From: an uncultured Collinsella sp.
GTDB taxonomy: Bacteria > Actinomycetota > Coriobacteriia > Coriobacteriales > Coriobacteriaceae
Direction: 5' to 3'
Assembly (NCBI GenBank): GCA_902489665.1
Contig: CABUAT010000023.1
Span: forward strand, 1-33,087
Length of the DNA: 33,087 nucleotides
The position numbers were made by a program, and so were the translations under genes. Below the pieces are notes generated by a model. That model searched no databases. It was not told the origin of the DNA and saw only the letters and a program-made list of their open reading frames with translations. This document shows positions 23,680-32,209 of the stretch, piece by piece (the first letter of the stretch is position 1; each line of letters opens with the position of its first letter).

Positions 23680-23877
23680 AGAGTCCTCGCATGAGAAGGT
23701 GGTTTGCTGCCATGATTTTAGTCCGATATGGAGATTAGGCTATATCCTTGTCCGCTCGGGGCGTTAAGATGGCCCGAATTCGGTCGTTTGCGCTCGCTCG
23801 GGGTATACTTTCGACTATATACGGTTCTAATGTGCATGCATTGGGCCTATTTGTCGGATTATGGATGTGGAGCGCAC

Positions 23878-26800
23878 ATGGCGAACACCCAGAACTATAT
23901 TAACCACCTGCTGCAGAACACCGGCATTACGCCGGCATGCAGCGAAGAAGAGCGCTTGGCTGCCGAGGATATCGCTCAGATCTTCCGCAACCACGGCTTT
24001 GATCCCGAGGTTCAGGAGTTCAATGCCCCGGCGCCCAGTAGATTGGCATTTGCCGTTACCGGTATTCTTGCGTTTGCCGGCGCCCTGCTGATGGGTATCG
24101 GCGGCGGTATCGGCTTGGTCGGCACCTTGCTGGCCATTGTCGGTGCCGTTCTTTACGTGCTCGAGCGCACGGGCCGCCCCGTGGTTTCGCGCCTGGGCAA
24201 GACGGGCGTGAGCCAAAATGTCATCGCCTACCATAAGGCCTCGGGCCCGCTCGCATCTCCGCGCAACCGCCCGGTGGTCGTTGTCGCACACTACGACTCT
24301 CCCCGTGCTGAGCTGCTCGCCCGCGAGCCTTATGCCTCGTATCGTGCGCTCATCGCCAAGCTGTTGCCCGTTGCCACGGTTGCCCCCGCTGCCGTTGCCA
24401 TCCTGCGTATCCTGCCGCTCCCCGGCGCGCTCAAGGTTCTGCTGTGGATTGTCGCGATCCTCGCTTCCCTCGTTGCGCTTGCCAACGCGGCAAACATCAT
24501 CTCTAACCGCCATATTCTTCCCTATACGTCCGGCGCGGTGTGCAACAAGTCTTCTGTCGCCGCTATGCTCGGCGTTATGGACAACGTTGCTCCCTTCCAG
24601 GGCGAAAACGAGTTTCCCGACGATGTTCCGTTCGATACCTATTTTGGGGAGCAAAAGCGTCGTGCCGAGGAAATGGCGCGTGCAGCGGCGGAGTATGCCG
24701 CGGCCCAGCAGCAAAACGACTACGGCAACACCATCGAGTACGAAGAGCCTACCTACGCCGAGGACGAGTTCGGTCAGCCGATTGCTCCCGACACTCAGAC
24801 TGAGCCCGAACAGGGCGAGGCTTTCGACGAGCAGATCGAGGGCTTTGAGGGTGCGTCTGCCGACGAGACGCTGATTGGCGCCATCGTGCCCGAGGATCAG
24901 AATCAGGCTGTCCAGGCTGAAGAGTTCAATGACGAGGTCTCCGCTGCCGAGCCGGTGGAGGAGCCTGTCGCGGCCGAGCCCGAGCCCAAGCTCTATCGCA
25001 ATGCCGCCGGCAACATCCGCTTTGGTTCGGATGCCATCCGTGCGCTCGGAATGCTTCCCGAGTCCTGCACGCTCGATTACGAGGAGGGCGAGGAGCCGAC
25101 GTTTGAGCCCGAGCCTGCGCCCGTTGTCACTGCGGATGATGAGTCTGCCGCGGTTACCGCTGCCGTTGCCGAGCCCGAGGCGGTGTCCGCGATCGATCCC
25201 GCGGCAGGACTGGACATTTTGGCTCCCGCCACGCCGGCGCAAGACGTTGCGGACGAGTCTGACGACGATTACGTTGAACAGCCGAGGCGCGTGTCTTACG
25301 AGAGCGATACTGATTTCTCTGCCGAGATTCCCGCGGCAACGCCCCATGCCGATATTGCATCCGCGTTCTCTTCGATTGGCGCCAGCGCTTCCAGCTTCTT
25401 TAAGGGTGCGCTTGCAAAGGGCAGGAAATTTGTCGACGATTTCGAGGAGAAGCGCGCTGCCGCACGCGAGGCTGCCGAGCAGGAGGCTATCGCTCAGCAG
25501 CAGGCAGCCGAGGCGGCACGTGAGCGCGCGGCGCAAGAGTTTGAGCAGAACGAGGCTATGCAGTCCGTGCCCGTCGACGCCGCCGAAGCTACAACGTCCT
25601 TTGAGTCCCAGCAACCGACGTCCGCGGATGTTGTTGAGGCGACAACGTCTTTCGAGGCTCAGCAGCACGTCGATAGCACCATGTCGTTTGATGCCGCGCA
25701 GTTCGATTCCACGATAACGTTTGAAAAGCAGGGCACCGCGATTGCCGAGCCCCTTCCTGTGTCCGATGAGCAGGGCGACGCGGTGGACGATGACGAGCCC
25801 ATTGATGCTGCCGAAATTCAGGATGCTGCCGAGGACGAGCCCGTCGAGGCCAACTCTGACGAAGAGCAGTACGCGGCAGCCGAGCAAGATGATTCGACCG
25901 AGGTCGAGCAGGAGGAAGTGTCTGCGGTTTCCGAGACTCCCGAGACGGATGAGTCGAGGCCTTACTCCACGCAGATTTTCACCATGCCGACCCCGAGCGG
26001 TTCCGGTGCCACGGTTGCCGATGTTGCTCCCACCCAGGACGAAACAGTCGATTCCCTTATGGCCCAGATTTCCTCCCAGGCATCGCCGCGTCCGCAGATG
26101 AATGTTCCCGATCCGGCGTCGGCACCGTCGCCTGCACCTTCCTCGTCTCCGCTGGCTTCGGTCCCCGATCCGTCGCTGCCGTCTATGAAGCAGGCAAACG
26201 TTGCGTCTCGCACGTCGCTGTTCGACCTTCCCGATCCCTCTGCCCAGGTCAACGACCCCTTTGCTACTGACCAGGGTCCCGAACCCACATCGGCACCCGT
26301 TGCGCCTCCTATGCCCGTTGCGTCGGGCGCGCAGCCGATCGAGACCATTTCGGCTCCCGCCCCGGCGGCACCCAAGTCTCGCAAGCGCGGTCTGGGCGGT
26401 CTGTTTGGTCGTAAAAAGAAAAACGATCAGGACAGCATGAGTGACTGGCTGGGTGTCGAAGACGATTACGATGCTAAGAAGTCTGGCCGCGGTATCGGCT
26501 CGTGGGATAACTTCGAGGACGATAACGACGGCTGGAAGGGCGGCGCCACGTCTTCCGATGGTGCATCTGACGAGGACATGCTCTCGGCTGTCGCTTCTAT
26601 GGGCGATGACGAACTGCTTGGTCACGATATCTGGTTTGTGGCGACGGGTGCCTCGGATTGTGATGGCGCCGGCATGAAGGCGTTCTTGGCCTCGCATCGC
26701 GATAAGCTCCGCGGCGTATTCTTCATCAATCTTGAATCCGTCGGCGCCGGTAGGCTTTCGGTAGTGACGGTCGAGGGCGAGCAGCAGCTGCTTAAGGGCG

Positions 26801-27054
26801 ACCGCCGCATCATGAATCTGGTCAGCAAGGTCTGCAAGTCGTTCCATGTCGATTGTGGTGCGCTCGAGATGCCCTATGCCAAGACCGATGCCTATGCCGC
26901 ACTCGAGGCGAGCCGTCGTGCCCTCACCATCGCCGGTGTGGACGGCACGCGCCTGGCTTGTGCTCGCACCGAGGACGACCTGCCCCACAACGTTAACCCG
27001 ACGAACATTGCCACGGTATCCGAGGTCGTGACCGAGGTTATCCGCCGTTCGTAG
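23878..27054 (+). CDS. M28 peptidase-like membrane protein with a giant disordered insert
   Basis: Read from ATG 23878 (TGGAG five bases before it) the product is 1058 residues. Residues 1-50 and about 110-245 match the first half of an M28 aminopeptidase fold (VVVVAHYDSPRAELL, His138-Asp140), interrupted by hydrophobic segments at about 56-97 and 160-208. Residues about 245-910 are acidic, Ala/Pro/Ser-rich and low in complexity, with loose TTSFE-type repeats and a basic patch (SRKRGLGGLFGRKKKN). Residues about 916-1058 resume the M28 fold (IWFVATGASDCDGAG, FFINLESVGAG). Usual metal and catalytic positions look changed: GAxDN is GAVCN (Cys222) and the EE pair is SD. It may be an inactive or altered peptidase. 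The following small membrane-protein gene is 21 bp away. Confidence 0.75.
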   Translation: MANTQNYINHLLQNTGITPACSEEERLAAEDIAQIFRNHGFDPEVQEFNAPAPSRLAFAVTGILAFAGALLMGIGGGIGLVGTLLAIVGAVLYVLERTGRPVVSRLGKTGVSQNVIAYHKASGPLASPRNRPVVVVAHYDSPRAELLAREPYASYRALIAKLLPVATVAPAAVAILRILPLPGALKVLLWIVAILASLVALANAANIISNRHILPYTSGAVCNKSSVAAMLGVMDNVAPFQGENEFPDDVPFDTYFGEQKRRAEEMARAAAEYAAAQQQNDYGNTIEYEEPTYAEDEFGQPIAPDTQTEPEQGEAFDEQIEGFEGASADETLIGAIVPEDQNQAVQAEEFNDEVSAAEPVEEPVAAEPEPKLYRNAAGNIRFGSDAIRALGMLPESCTLDYEEGEEPTFEPEPAPVVTADDESAAVTAAVAEPEAVSAIDPAAGLDILAPATPAQDVADESDDDYVEQPRRVSYESDTDFSAEIPAATPHADIASAFSSIGASASSFFKGALAKGRKFVDDFEEKRAAAREAAEQEAIAQQQAAEAARERAAQEFEQNEAMQSVPVDAAEATTSFESQQPTSADVVEATTSFEAQQHVDSTMSFDAAQFDSTITFEKQGTAIAEPLPVSDEQGDAVDDDEPIDAAEIQDAAEDEPVEANSDEEQYAAAEQDDSTEVEQEEVSAVSETPETDESRPYSTQIFTMPTPSGSGATVADVAPTQDETVDSLMAQISSQASPRPQMNVPDPASAPSPAPSSSPLASVPDPSLPSMKQANVASRTSLFDLPDPSAQVNDPFATDQGPEPTSAPVAPPMPVASGAQPIETISAPAPAAPKSRKRGLGGLFGRKKKNDQDSMSDWLGVEDDYDAKKSGRGIGSWDNFEDDNDGWKGGATSSDGASDEDMLSAVASMGDDELLGHDIWFVATGASDCDGAGMKAFLASHRDKLRGVFFINLESVGAGRLSVVTVEGEQQLLKGDRRIMNLVSKVCKSFHVDCGALEMPYAKTDAYAALEASRRALTIAGVDGTRLACARTEDDLPHNVNPTNIATVSEVVTEVIRRS

Positions 27055-27075
27055 GCGGAGCTCTAAGGAGTCAAC

Positions 27076-27294
27076 GTGTTTTCGTTCATTAAACGTCATT
27101 GGCCTGTTTATTTGATTCTGACCCTTATTGCCGTCGCTTTGGGATTTGGGGCTGCCTATATCGTGGGTGTAAAGGGGTCGACCCCCGCATCCGCAATCAG
27201 CGAAGAGGTGGAGCAAGAGCAAAGTACGGGTGCCGATGGAATCCCCGAGTCCGAGCAGGCGCTCGTCGACAGCGGATCTTCATCTGCCGAGTAG
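27076..27294 (+). CDS. Small one-pass membrane protein with acidic tail
   Basis: The product is 72 residues from GTG 27076, with AAGGAG five bases before it. A short basic N-terminus (MFSFIKRHW) is followed by a hydrophobic segment (about 10-31, PVYLILTLIAVALGFGAAYIV). An acidic, Ser/Glu-rich tail of about 40 residues follows, probably outside the cell given the positive charges at the N-terminus. It lies 21 bp after the M28-like gene and before a terminator, so it is in the same transcript. I recognise no family. A partner or anchor for the M28-like protein is a guess from position. Confidence 0.72.
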   Translation: MFSFIKRHWPVYLILTLIAVALGFGAAYIVGVKGSTPASAISEEVEQEQSTGADGIPESEQALVDSGSSSAE

Positions 27295-27316
27295 ATGTGG
27301 CGATTTAAATGATTGA

Positions 27317-27353
27317 AAGCGGGCGAGGCGGGAGACTGACTCGCCCGCTTTTT
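27317..27353. terminator. Terminator between the M28 operon and the adhesin gene
   Basis: An 11-bp stem (AAGCGGGCGAG with CTCGCCCGCTT) is followed by TTT on the plus strand, five T counting the stem end. On the minus strand it is followed by TTTC. It can end the plus-strand operon and probably also the converging adhesin gene, whose stop is at 27360. Confidence 0.82.
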
Positions 27354-27359
27354 ATCGCG

Positions 27360-30300
27360 TTAGCGCTTCTTTGGGATCGACCTAAGGCGAGCGAACCATA
27401 GGGCTGCCGCACCCGAGGTCAGGAGCGCGGTGATGCAGGCGGCGATGGGAACTGATCCTGTTGCCGGTAGGTCCTGCGGTAGGGTGCAGCGCTGAACGAC
27501 ACGATCCTCGTCATGTGACTCAAGTTTGTCGCCGCCGCCGTTGCGACAGAGGTCGACACGGGCGCTGTTGGCAACTGGTGCCTGGGGCGTATGGGAAGAA
27601 GTTGCCTGCATATGGACTACTGCACTCCGGGCGTCTGTACCGAGGGTTGCCTTGGCGTCATCGAGATCGTCATGTTCGTTTTTAAGGTCTTCGCGCTTCC
27701 AAGAATCTTCGTCGCACCTGGTTGCAAAGTCGGCGTCCACCGCACCGTACTCAAGGCGAATGCCCGTTACGATGGTATCGACGGGAAGGTCGAGCTCATT
27801 TACCTCAAGCGTGATTGATTTTGTGGTCGGGACATCGGTTTTCCAGAGTTGCCAGCCTTCGTAATCAACGAGACGACGGTCCCCGCCCAAGCTCTCTTTA
27901 ACTTCGTCGGACTCAAGCCAGGGGTTTTCATGTCCATCGTCAAGTGTTGCGTTTGCCTGTTCGTCGATGCCTGACGAGCCCAGTGGCGTTGTGCGGTACC
28001 ACACGTTGCACAGACCGTTGAGGTCGCCGATGGCAATAGGGGTTTCGATTGAGACGAGTCTTGCCGTACCGTCCTTGGCGCACTCAAGATCATCGGTAAT
28101 CGTGAACTCATCAACCCAGGTGGTCGACTCGTTTCGCGCATCGACGGTGTAGGAGAAAAACCCTTCCGCATCGGCTTGTGTCGCGGCGCGGTTTTTGCCA
28201 TCGCCGTTAGCCAAGAGGCCATCCCCGGTGGGCTGGGCAATTTCTTGACGCTTGTCGACCTGTCCCTTGATCTCGATCGGTGCGTCCTTCATTGCGAAAG
28301 ATTGGACTTCTCCCGTAGCCTTCACTTCAAACGTTATCTCCTCGGCAAGGTCGTAGGTTCGCGGGGACATCATTTCGCGCAACGTGTAGGTGCCGGGCGC
28401 AAGATGTTCGATACGGTGCGGTTTATCGGATGAGGTCCAGGAGTCTATTTCGGTTTCGTCTTGTCCATATAGGGTGAGCTGAGCGCCCTCCACCTCTTGT
28501 TTTCCGGTTAGGTCGACTTTTGAGATATCGATCTTGGTGAAATCGTCGGATACTCCGAGATGGGCTTCGATGACGGACGTTGTCTGGTCGGCATATGACA
28601 GCTCGACCGTATGGGGACTTTGGTCTAGGAGATATCCTTCGGGCGCTTGGGTCTCAACGACTTCGTAGCATGCGGTTCCACATCCCAGCGAAAGATGGCT
28701 CGCACGGGCGGACCCCTGCTCGTCAGTCGTTACGGTGGCGACGGTTTCGCCGTCCAGGGCAACGATACTGCCGTCGGGGCGAATAATATCGCCTGCGGCT
28801 CGGATATCAAATACAGCCCCCATGAGTTTGCGCCCGTCGGTAGCGTCGGACTTTACGATTTCGATGCTACCGGTTGCCGCATCGTCGAAGTATGAGGCAA
28901 TCGCAACGGGCGTTAGATACCTGTCGGCGGGGATTGTTATCTCGAGATCCTCTCCGACAAGATAAGGTTTCTTTGCCGAGACTTCTCGCACGTAGTAGGT
29001 GCCCGGGTTAAGAGACTCGGGCAGCGTGACGGTACCAGTTGCGTCGGTCGTAAAGGTGTTCAGGACATTGTGGGACGGATACCAGCACGTTTGCGAGATG
29101 GGCTCGTGGTTGCTGCCGAGCAACTGGAAGCTAAAGCCTGCAAGGGGAACCGCGGCACCGGTTTGGGCGTCGCGCTTAGCAATCTGGAGATGTGTCGATA
29201 GGGCATGGTTGTCCACGATGTACTGAAGCTCGGCACCGTCGGCAATCTGTTCAGCCGAGACGGTCCATTCTCCTGCCTGTTTAAAGCCTTCGGGGACGGA
29301 TTCTGGGACCTCCCGAAGTGTATAGCCGGCACGGTCGTAGGGGATGGCTCCGTGGGCGCCGTCGGGCCGCTTGCCCGCGCCGAACCATGCTCCGGGCTGG
29401 TCTTTGGTGGAGGCAAAACCATAGATATTTGTGGTTAACGTTCCAACAACCTGTTGTGAGCTATTGCTGATGACTTCAAAGACAACGCCTTCCGCGGGCT
29501 GCTCCAAGCCAGACTGATCGCTGTTGCCATGATCTTTGAATTTGGAAATCTCAAGGTCAAATGCAATCGGAATATCGGAAACGCGAGATTCGAGCTCGAC
29601 GACGCCCGAGTCGCCCAGCTGGTCGGCTCCAACGGTGTAGGTCCAGCTGTCGCTGGGCAGCAGGTAGCCCTCGGGGGCCTTCGACTCATAGATGGTGAAG
29701 TTTCCCAGGGGAACGTTATCAAGGGCCGCTCGACCGTTTTCGTCGGTCGTGAGGGTTTGCGTCCATCCGAGGGTGGATTGAGAGACGCAGGTAAACTCGG
29801 CACCGGCAAGCGAGGTCCCCGCTTGGGCTCCAGCGCCCGTTGCGGCGTCGGTCTTTACGATGCGCAACGTGATGGTGCCTGACTGCTCATCGATTGTGAC
29901 ATGACCACCATTGCCTTCCGTGGTAAAGGGGATGCGGTCGCGTCGAGGGATATAGCCTGCCGGTGCCTTTGTCTCTACCAGGTAGTATGCCGTGTTAGGT
30001 AAAAGTGTTGCCTGTGCTCGGCCGTTGCCGTCCATTTTGAGCGTGCCCACGCGCGCGTCGCTCACGCTCTCGAAGATATCGAATGTTGCCCCGTCAAACT
30101 GATAGGTGCCGTTTCCGCTGGTAATGACGGTGTTCGCGGACTTCTTTTGGAAAGAAACAGAGACTGCTGGCAGCACGTAGAGCATGTCTTGACGTTTGCT
30201 GCCGCCCGATATGGGTCCCAAATAGCGCCGTGCGCGGTGCGGAGCGGCTTTGATGCCTCCCGATTTTGCATTGTCGTGAAGCCACCGTGCGGCAGCCACA

Positions 30301-30791
30301 ACCTCATTGTCTGCGGTAAAATGCCCGCTCTTTGTTTTGCCTTGAGCTGTTGTATAGGAGTAAGTGCCGTCGACATGGGTGGTGCCGTTAAGCATCCATA
30401 CGGCAAGTTGAGTGGCGGCACGGGCGCGATCGGGCGACAGGCTGTAACCGCCAAATGACGTTGCGGAAGGATATCCGTGACAAACGATCGCCGCGAACTC
30501 GTCGTCGAGCCATACCCAGCCCTGATCAAAGTTGAGCCATGGGCCGCCCGGCTTGGTGGGACCGGGACGTTCCTGGTTCATACAGTACGCGATTGAGGCG
30601 TCTTGAGCCTCGTACTTACCGATGAAGAAGGGCCCACAATCGTCGCTAATGGTGCGAAAGCCGAGCTGATCGTACCCGTCGATGGCAAGTGCGGGTCTCG
30701 GAGCCAAGCAACTGATGAGTAGGAAGAGGAGTAGGAGCAGCGGGCCTGTTGCGATTGCGCTGTGGACAGAGTGCGTGGGTGCGTTGGACAT
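27360..30791 (-). CDS. LPATG-anchored thioester adhesin with SpaA-type repeats
   Basis: This is a 1143-residue cell-wall surface protein. A signal peptide spans about 1-36, ending PRPALA. The N-terminal domain looks like a thioester domain: Cys70 in AYCMNQ and Gln128 in TQLAVW fit the Cys-Gln pair that forms a reactive internal thioester for covalent binding to host or other surfaces. About six SpaA/Cna-B-like beta domains follow (about 205-820). Each opens with a lysine strand (IVKTDA, ISKFKD, IAKRDA, IVKSDA, ISKVDL) and most close with a glutamate strand (VETKAPAGY, ESKAPEGY, VETQAPEGY), as for isopeptide bonds. A VaFE-like region follows (SYTVDARNESTTWVDEF). LPATG (1108-1112), a membrane segment and a basic tail form the sortase signal. 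AAGGAG lies five bases before the ATG. No sortase gene is nearby. Confidence 0.9.
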   Translation of the reverse strand: MSNAPTHSVHSAIATGPLLLLLFLLISCLAPRPALAIDGYDQLGFRTISDDCGPFFIGKYEAQDASIAYCMNQERPGPTKPGGPWLNFDQGWVWLDDEFAAIVCHGYPSATSFGGYSLSPDRARAATQLAVWMLNGTTHVDGTYSYTTAQGKTKSGHFTADNEVVAAARWLHDNAKSGGIKAAPHRARRYLGPISGGSKRQDMLYVLPAVSVSFQKKSANTVITSGNGTYQFDGATFDIFESVSDARVGTLKMDGNGRAQATLLPNTAYYLVETKAPAGYIPRRDRIPFTTEGNGGHVTIDEQSGTITLRIVKTDAATGAGAQAGTSLAGAEFTCVSQSTLGWTQTLTTDENGRAALDNVPLGNFTIYESKAPEGYLLPSDSWTYTVGADQLGDSGVVELESRVSDIPIAFDLEISKFKDHGNSDQSGLEQPAEGVVFEVISNSSQQVVGTLTTNIYGFASTKDQPGAWFGAGKRPDGAHGAIPYDRAGYTLREVPESVPEGFKQAGEWTVSAEQIADGAELQYIVDNHALSTHLQIAKRDAQTGAAVPLAGFSFQLLGSNHEPISQTCWYPSHNVLNTFTTDATGTVTLPESLNPGTYYVREVSAKKPYLVGEDLEITIPADRYLTPVAIASYFDDAATGSIEIVKSDATDGRKLMGAVFDIRAAGDIIRPDGSIVALDGETVATVTTDEQGSARASHLSLGCGTACYEVVETQAPEGYLLDQSPHTVELSYADQTTSVIEAHLGVSDDFTKIDISKVDLTGKQEVEGAQLTLYGQDETEIDSWTSSDKPHRIEHLAPGTYTLREMMSPRTYDLAEEITFEVKATGEVQSFAMKDAPIEIKGQVDKRQEIAQPTGDGLLANGDGKNRAATQADAEGFFSYTVDARNESTTWVDEFTITDDLECAKDGTARLVSIETPIAIGDLNGLCNVWYRTTPLGSSGIDEQANATLDDGHENPWLESDEVKESLGGDRRLVDYEGWQLWKTDVPTTKSITLEVNELDLPVDTIVTGIRLEYGAVDADFATRCDEDSWKREDLKNEHDDLDDAKATLGTDARSAVVHMQATSSHTPQAPVANSARVDLCRNGGGDKLESHDEDRVVQRCTLPQDLPATGSVPIAACITALLTSGAAALWFARLRSIPKKR

Positions 30792-31045
30792 GGCTGCTCC
30801 TTATCCCTCGTGCGCCGCACGGGGAGGCTGCGGCGCTTGGGACGAGGCTACCCCCGAGGTTCATGCGGGTAAGTACCGGAAGCTGACCAAAAGCTTGCCC
30901 GATTTCCGACAAATTGGGTTCATATGGAACAATCAAATAAAACCGCAGGTAAAAGATGGTGAAATAAGGACACCAGAGGTCCCTGTCTCCACAATTGGAC
31001 TGTTTTTCAGACGATTCTCCACAGCTAAAACAAGCATCGACACCC
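30792..31045. other. Gap between adhesin and tRNA, no gene seen
   Basis: About 250 bp, AT-richer than its surroundings, holding the adhesin leader on the minus strand. I see no convincing open frame, terminator or riboswitch-like fold. A promoter for the adhesin must lie here, but no clear -35/-10 pair stands out. Confidence 0.5.
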
Positions 31046-31075
31046 TTGTATCGAACAAGACAACCGCGTTATACT
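31046..31075 (+). promoter_or_regulatory. Likely promoter of tRNA-Gly
   Basis: TTGTAT (31046-31051) and TATACT (31070-31075) are 18 bp apart. The -10 ends 13 bp before the tRNA. The -10 is good and the -35 partial. Confidence 0.5.
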
Positions 31076-31088
31076 AGCCAACACACAA

Positions 31089-31163
31089 GCGGGCATCGCC
31101 AAGTGGTAAGGCATCAGCTTCCCAAGCTGACACTCGCGGGTTCGAGTCCCGTTGCCCGCTCCA
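31089..31163 (+). tRNA. tRNA-Gly (anticodon CCC)
   Basis: A complete cloverleaf: acceptor stem GCGGGCA (31089-31095) pairs with TGCCCGC (31153-31159). The D arm has AGTGGTAAGGC. The anticodon stem TCAGC/GCTGA encloses the loop TTCCCAA, anticodon CCC, reading GGG. The T arm is GCGGG-TTCGAGT-CCCGT. The discriminator base is T and CCA is encoded at 31161-31163. The 3' half of a tRNA is a common target of tyrosine integrases, and the sequence just beyond it changes character. Confidence 0.96.
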
Positions 31164-31216
31164 CGCAAAACAGCAGGTCAAGAGCTTAGAGCGCTTGGCT
31201 TGTTTCTCTTTTTCGG

Positions 31217-31252
31217 CTCCGTAGACCACGGAAATAGACCAAATGTAGACCA
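31217..31252 (+). repeat. TAGACCA direct repeats after the tRNA
   Basis: TAGACCA occurs at 31222, 31235 and 31246, spaced 13 and 11 bp, within 100 bp of the tRNA 3' end. The first is part of CTCCGTAGACCA (31217-31228), which recurs inverted at 31574-31585. Short direct repeats near an attachment site are typical of integrase arm-type binding sites; that reading is an inference. Confidence 0.5.
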
Positions 31253-31304
31253 AACTCCGGTGAAACCGTTTTTCGCCCCGACGCCGCCCGCGTCTCCTCC
31301 GGCC

Positions 31305-31535
31305 CCTTTTTAGGGCTTGGGAAAGTTGGGGCTGATCGGCCCGTGTGCCCCTCCCCGCCCTTTTTTAGTTGTTGACATAGTTGACGTTAAAGCAGCGGGG
31401 CCGCACCCCTGATACCGGGATACGGCCCTTTTTAGTTGTTCAGATAGTTCAAATTGAGCGCCTTTTTAGGGCTTTAGATAATTGCGATTGAATCCCTTTT
31501 TAGGGGGCTTCAGAAACTTCAGATTGAACGGCCCC
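31305..31535 (+). repeat. Five phased repeats with CCTTTTTAG core
   Basis: The core CCTTTTTAG starts at 31305, 31359 (with one extra T), 31427, 31461 and 31495. The last three are exactly 34 bp apart and the second is 68 bp (twice 34) before the third. The cores are followed by a looser shared word around CAGATAGTTCxxATTGA. No gene covers this 470-bp interval (31164-31631). The arrangement resembles iterons or an operator array; function unknown. Confidence 0.65.
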
Positions 31536-31573
31536 GCCCTCGGCGCGGTATCGGTTTGGAACGAGCGCGGTTT

Positions 31574-31585
31574 TGGTCTACGGAG
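31574..31585 (-). repeat. Inverted copy of CTCCGTAGACCA
   Basis: TGGTCTACGGAG is the exact reverse complement of 31217-31228. The two copies bracket the phased repeat set. A second inverted pair (GCGGTATCGG near 31546 and CCGATACCGC near 31593) surrounds this copy. Confidence 0.5.
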
Positions 31586-31631
31586 TCCGCGCCCCGATAC
31601 CGCCCCGGCGACGGGGCCGCCACCTCGGGCG

Positions 31632-31993
31632 CTAGGCCCTGAGCCAATGTTCCCCGCCCCGGCCCCTCACGTAGACGGGGGCGTAGGCGGCAACTATCAC
31701 GCCGTCAACGGTAAGCCCGTCCTCCGGCTTGGCGTCCCGGGCCACCGTGGCGGCCTCTAGGGCCGTGTCCAACGGCTGCACCTCCAACGTCCCCGCCTCG
31801 GCGTCAACGCGCCGAATACGGGCAATCTGGGGCGCTGAGGGGCAATCGTCGGCGGTCGAGCACGCCACCAAATCGCCGCGCTCCGGCTCTAGCGCCGTGT
31901 CCACCTCCACGACAACCCCCCCGCAGCGGGCACCGCGCCCGCTATCTCCGGCAGGCCCTCGGCGCTCATGCCCCCGATAAATCGCGTCGCCAT
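31632..31993 (-). pseudogene. Small element protein with frame break at a G7 tract, possibly S24/UmuD-like
   Basis: A strong GAGGAGGAGAC leader precedes ATG 31993, which opens a frame beginning MATRFIGGMSAEGLPEIAG. At a run of seven G (plus-strand C, about 31915-31922) this frame leads to an early stop at 31889. The frame shifted by one base continues sensibly for about 95 codons (VVVEVDTALEPERGDLVACS ... VDGVIVAAYAPVYVR) to 31632. One extra G would join both into a protein of about 120 residues. The second part resembles the C-terminal fold of S24/UmuD/phage-repressor proteins, but no clear catalytic Ser is placed correctly, so the family is tentative. It could be a pseudogene, a slippage-controlled gene or a sequence error. 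Confidence 0.5.
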
Positions 31994-32145
31994 GTCTCCT
32001 CCTCGTCTCTCCGTTTCGTCCCGGCGCTCCCCATGTTGCGCCGACGCCGCGCCCTCGGCGGCCTCGCCCCGCATGTCCCGGCGAAACGCTGAAACCCTGC
32101 ACACGCCACGCCCCCGGCCCCGCCTCGCGGGTTCGCCCCGGCATG

Positions 32146-32169
32146 AAAAAGCCCCGCCGGAGCGGGGCT
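32146..32169 (-). terminator. Terminator of the small-gene cluster
   Basis: The stem AGCCCCGC (32150-32157) with GCGGGGCT (32162-32169) and a four-base loop is followed on the minus strand by five T. It lies about 40 bp past the stop of the gene at 32210. Confidence 0.8.
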
Positions 32170-32209
32170 GAACTAGGCAAGCGGTTAGACCGATTAGCCG
32201 ATTGATGGG

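Noticed and set aside
23728..23877. N-terminal 50 residues of the longer reading of the M28-like gene
   Set aside because: They have no protein-like pattern and cover the likely promoter region; ATG 23878 has a ribosome site and begins the family-like sequence.
23827..27222. Very long minus-strand open frame (1131 codons) opposite the M28-like gene
   Set aside because: It mirrors the plus-strand gene, is rich in Arg, Gly and Leu with no recognisable domain, and lacks a ribosome site. Long antisense frames are common in high-GC DNA.
31305..31535. Could the 34-bp-phased repeats be a CRISPR array?
   Set aside because: Only about 9 bp is well conserved per unit, the rest drifts, and there are no constant repeats with unique spacers and no cas genes.
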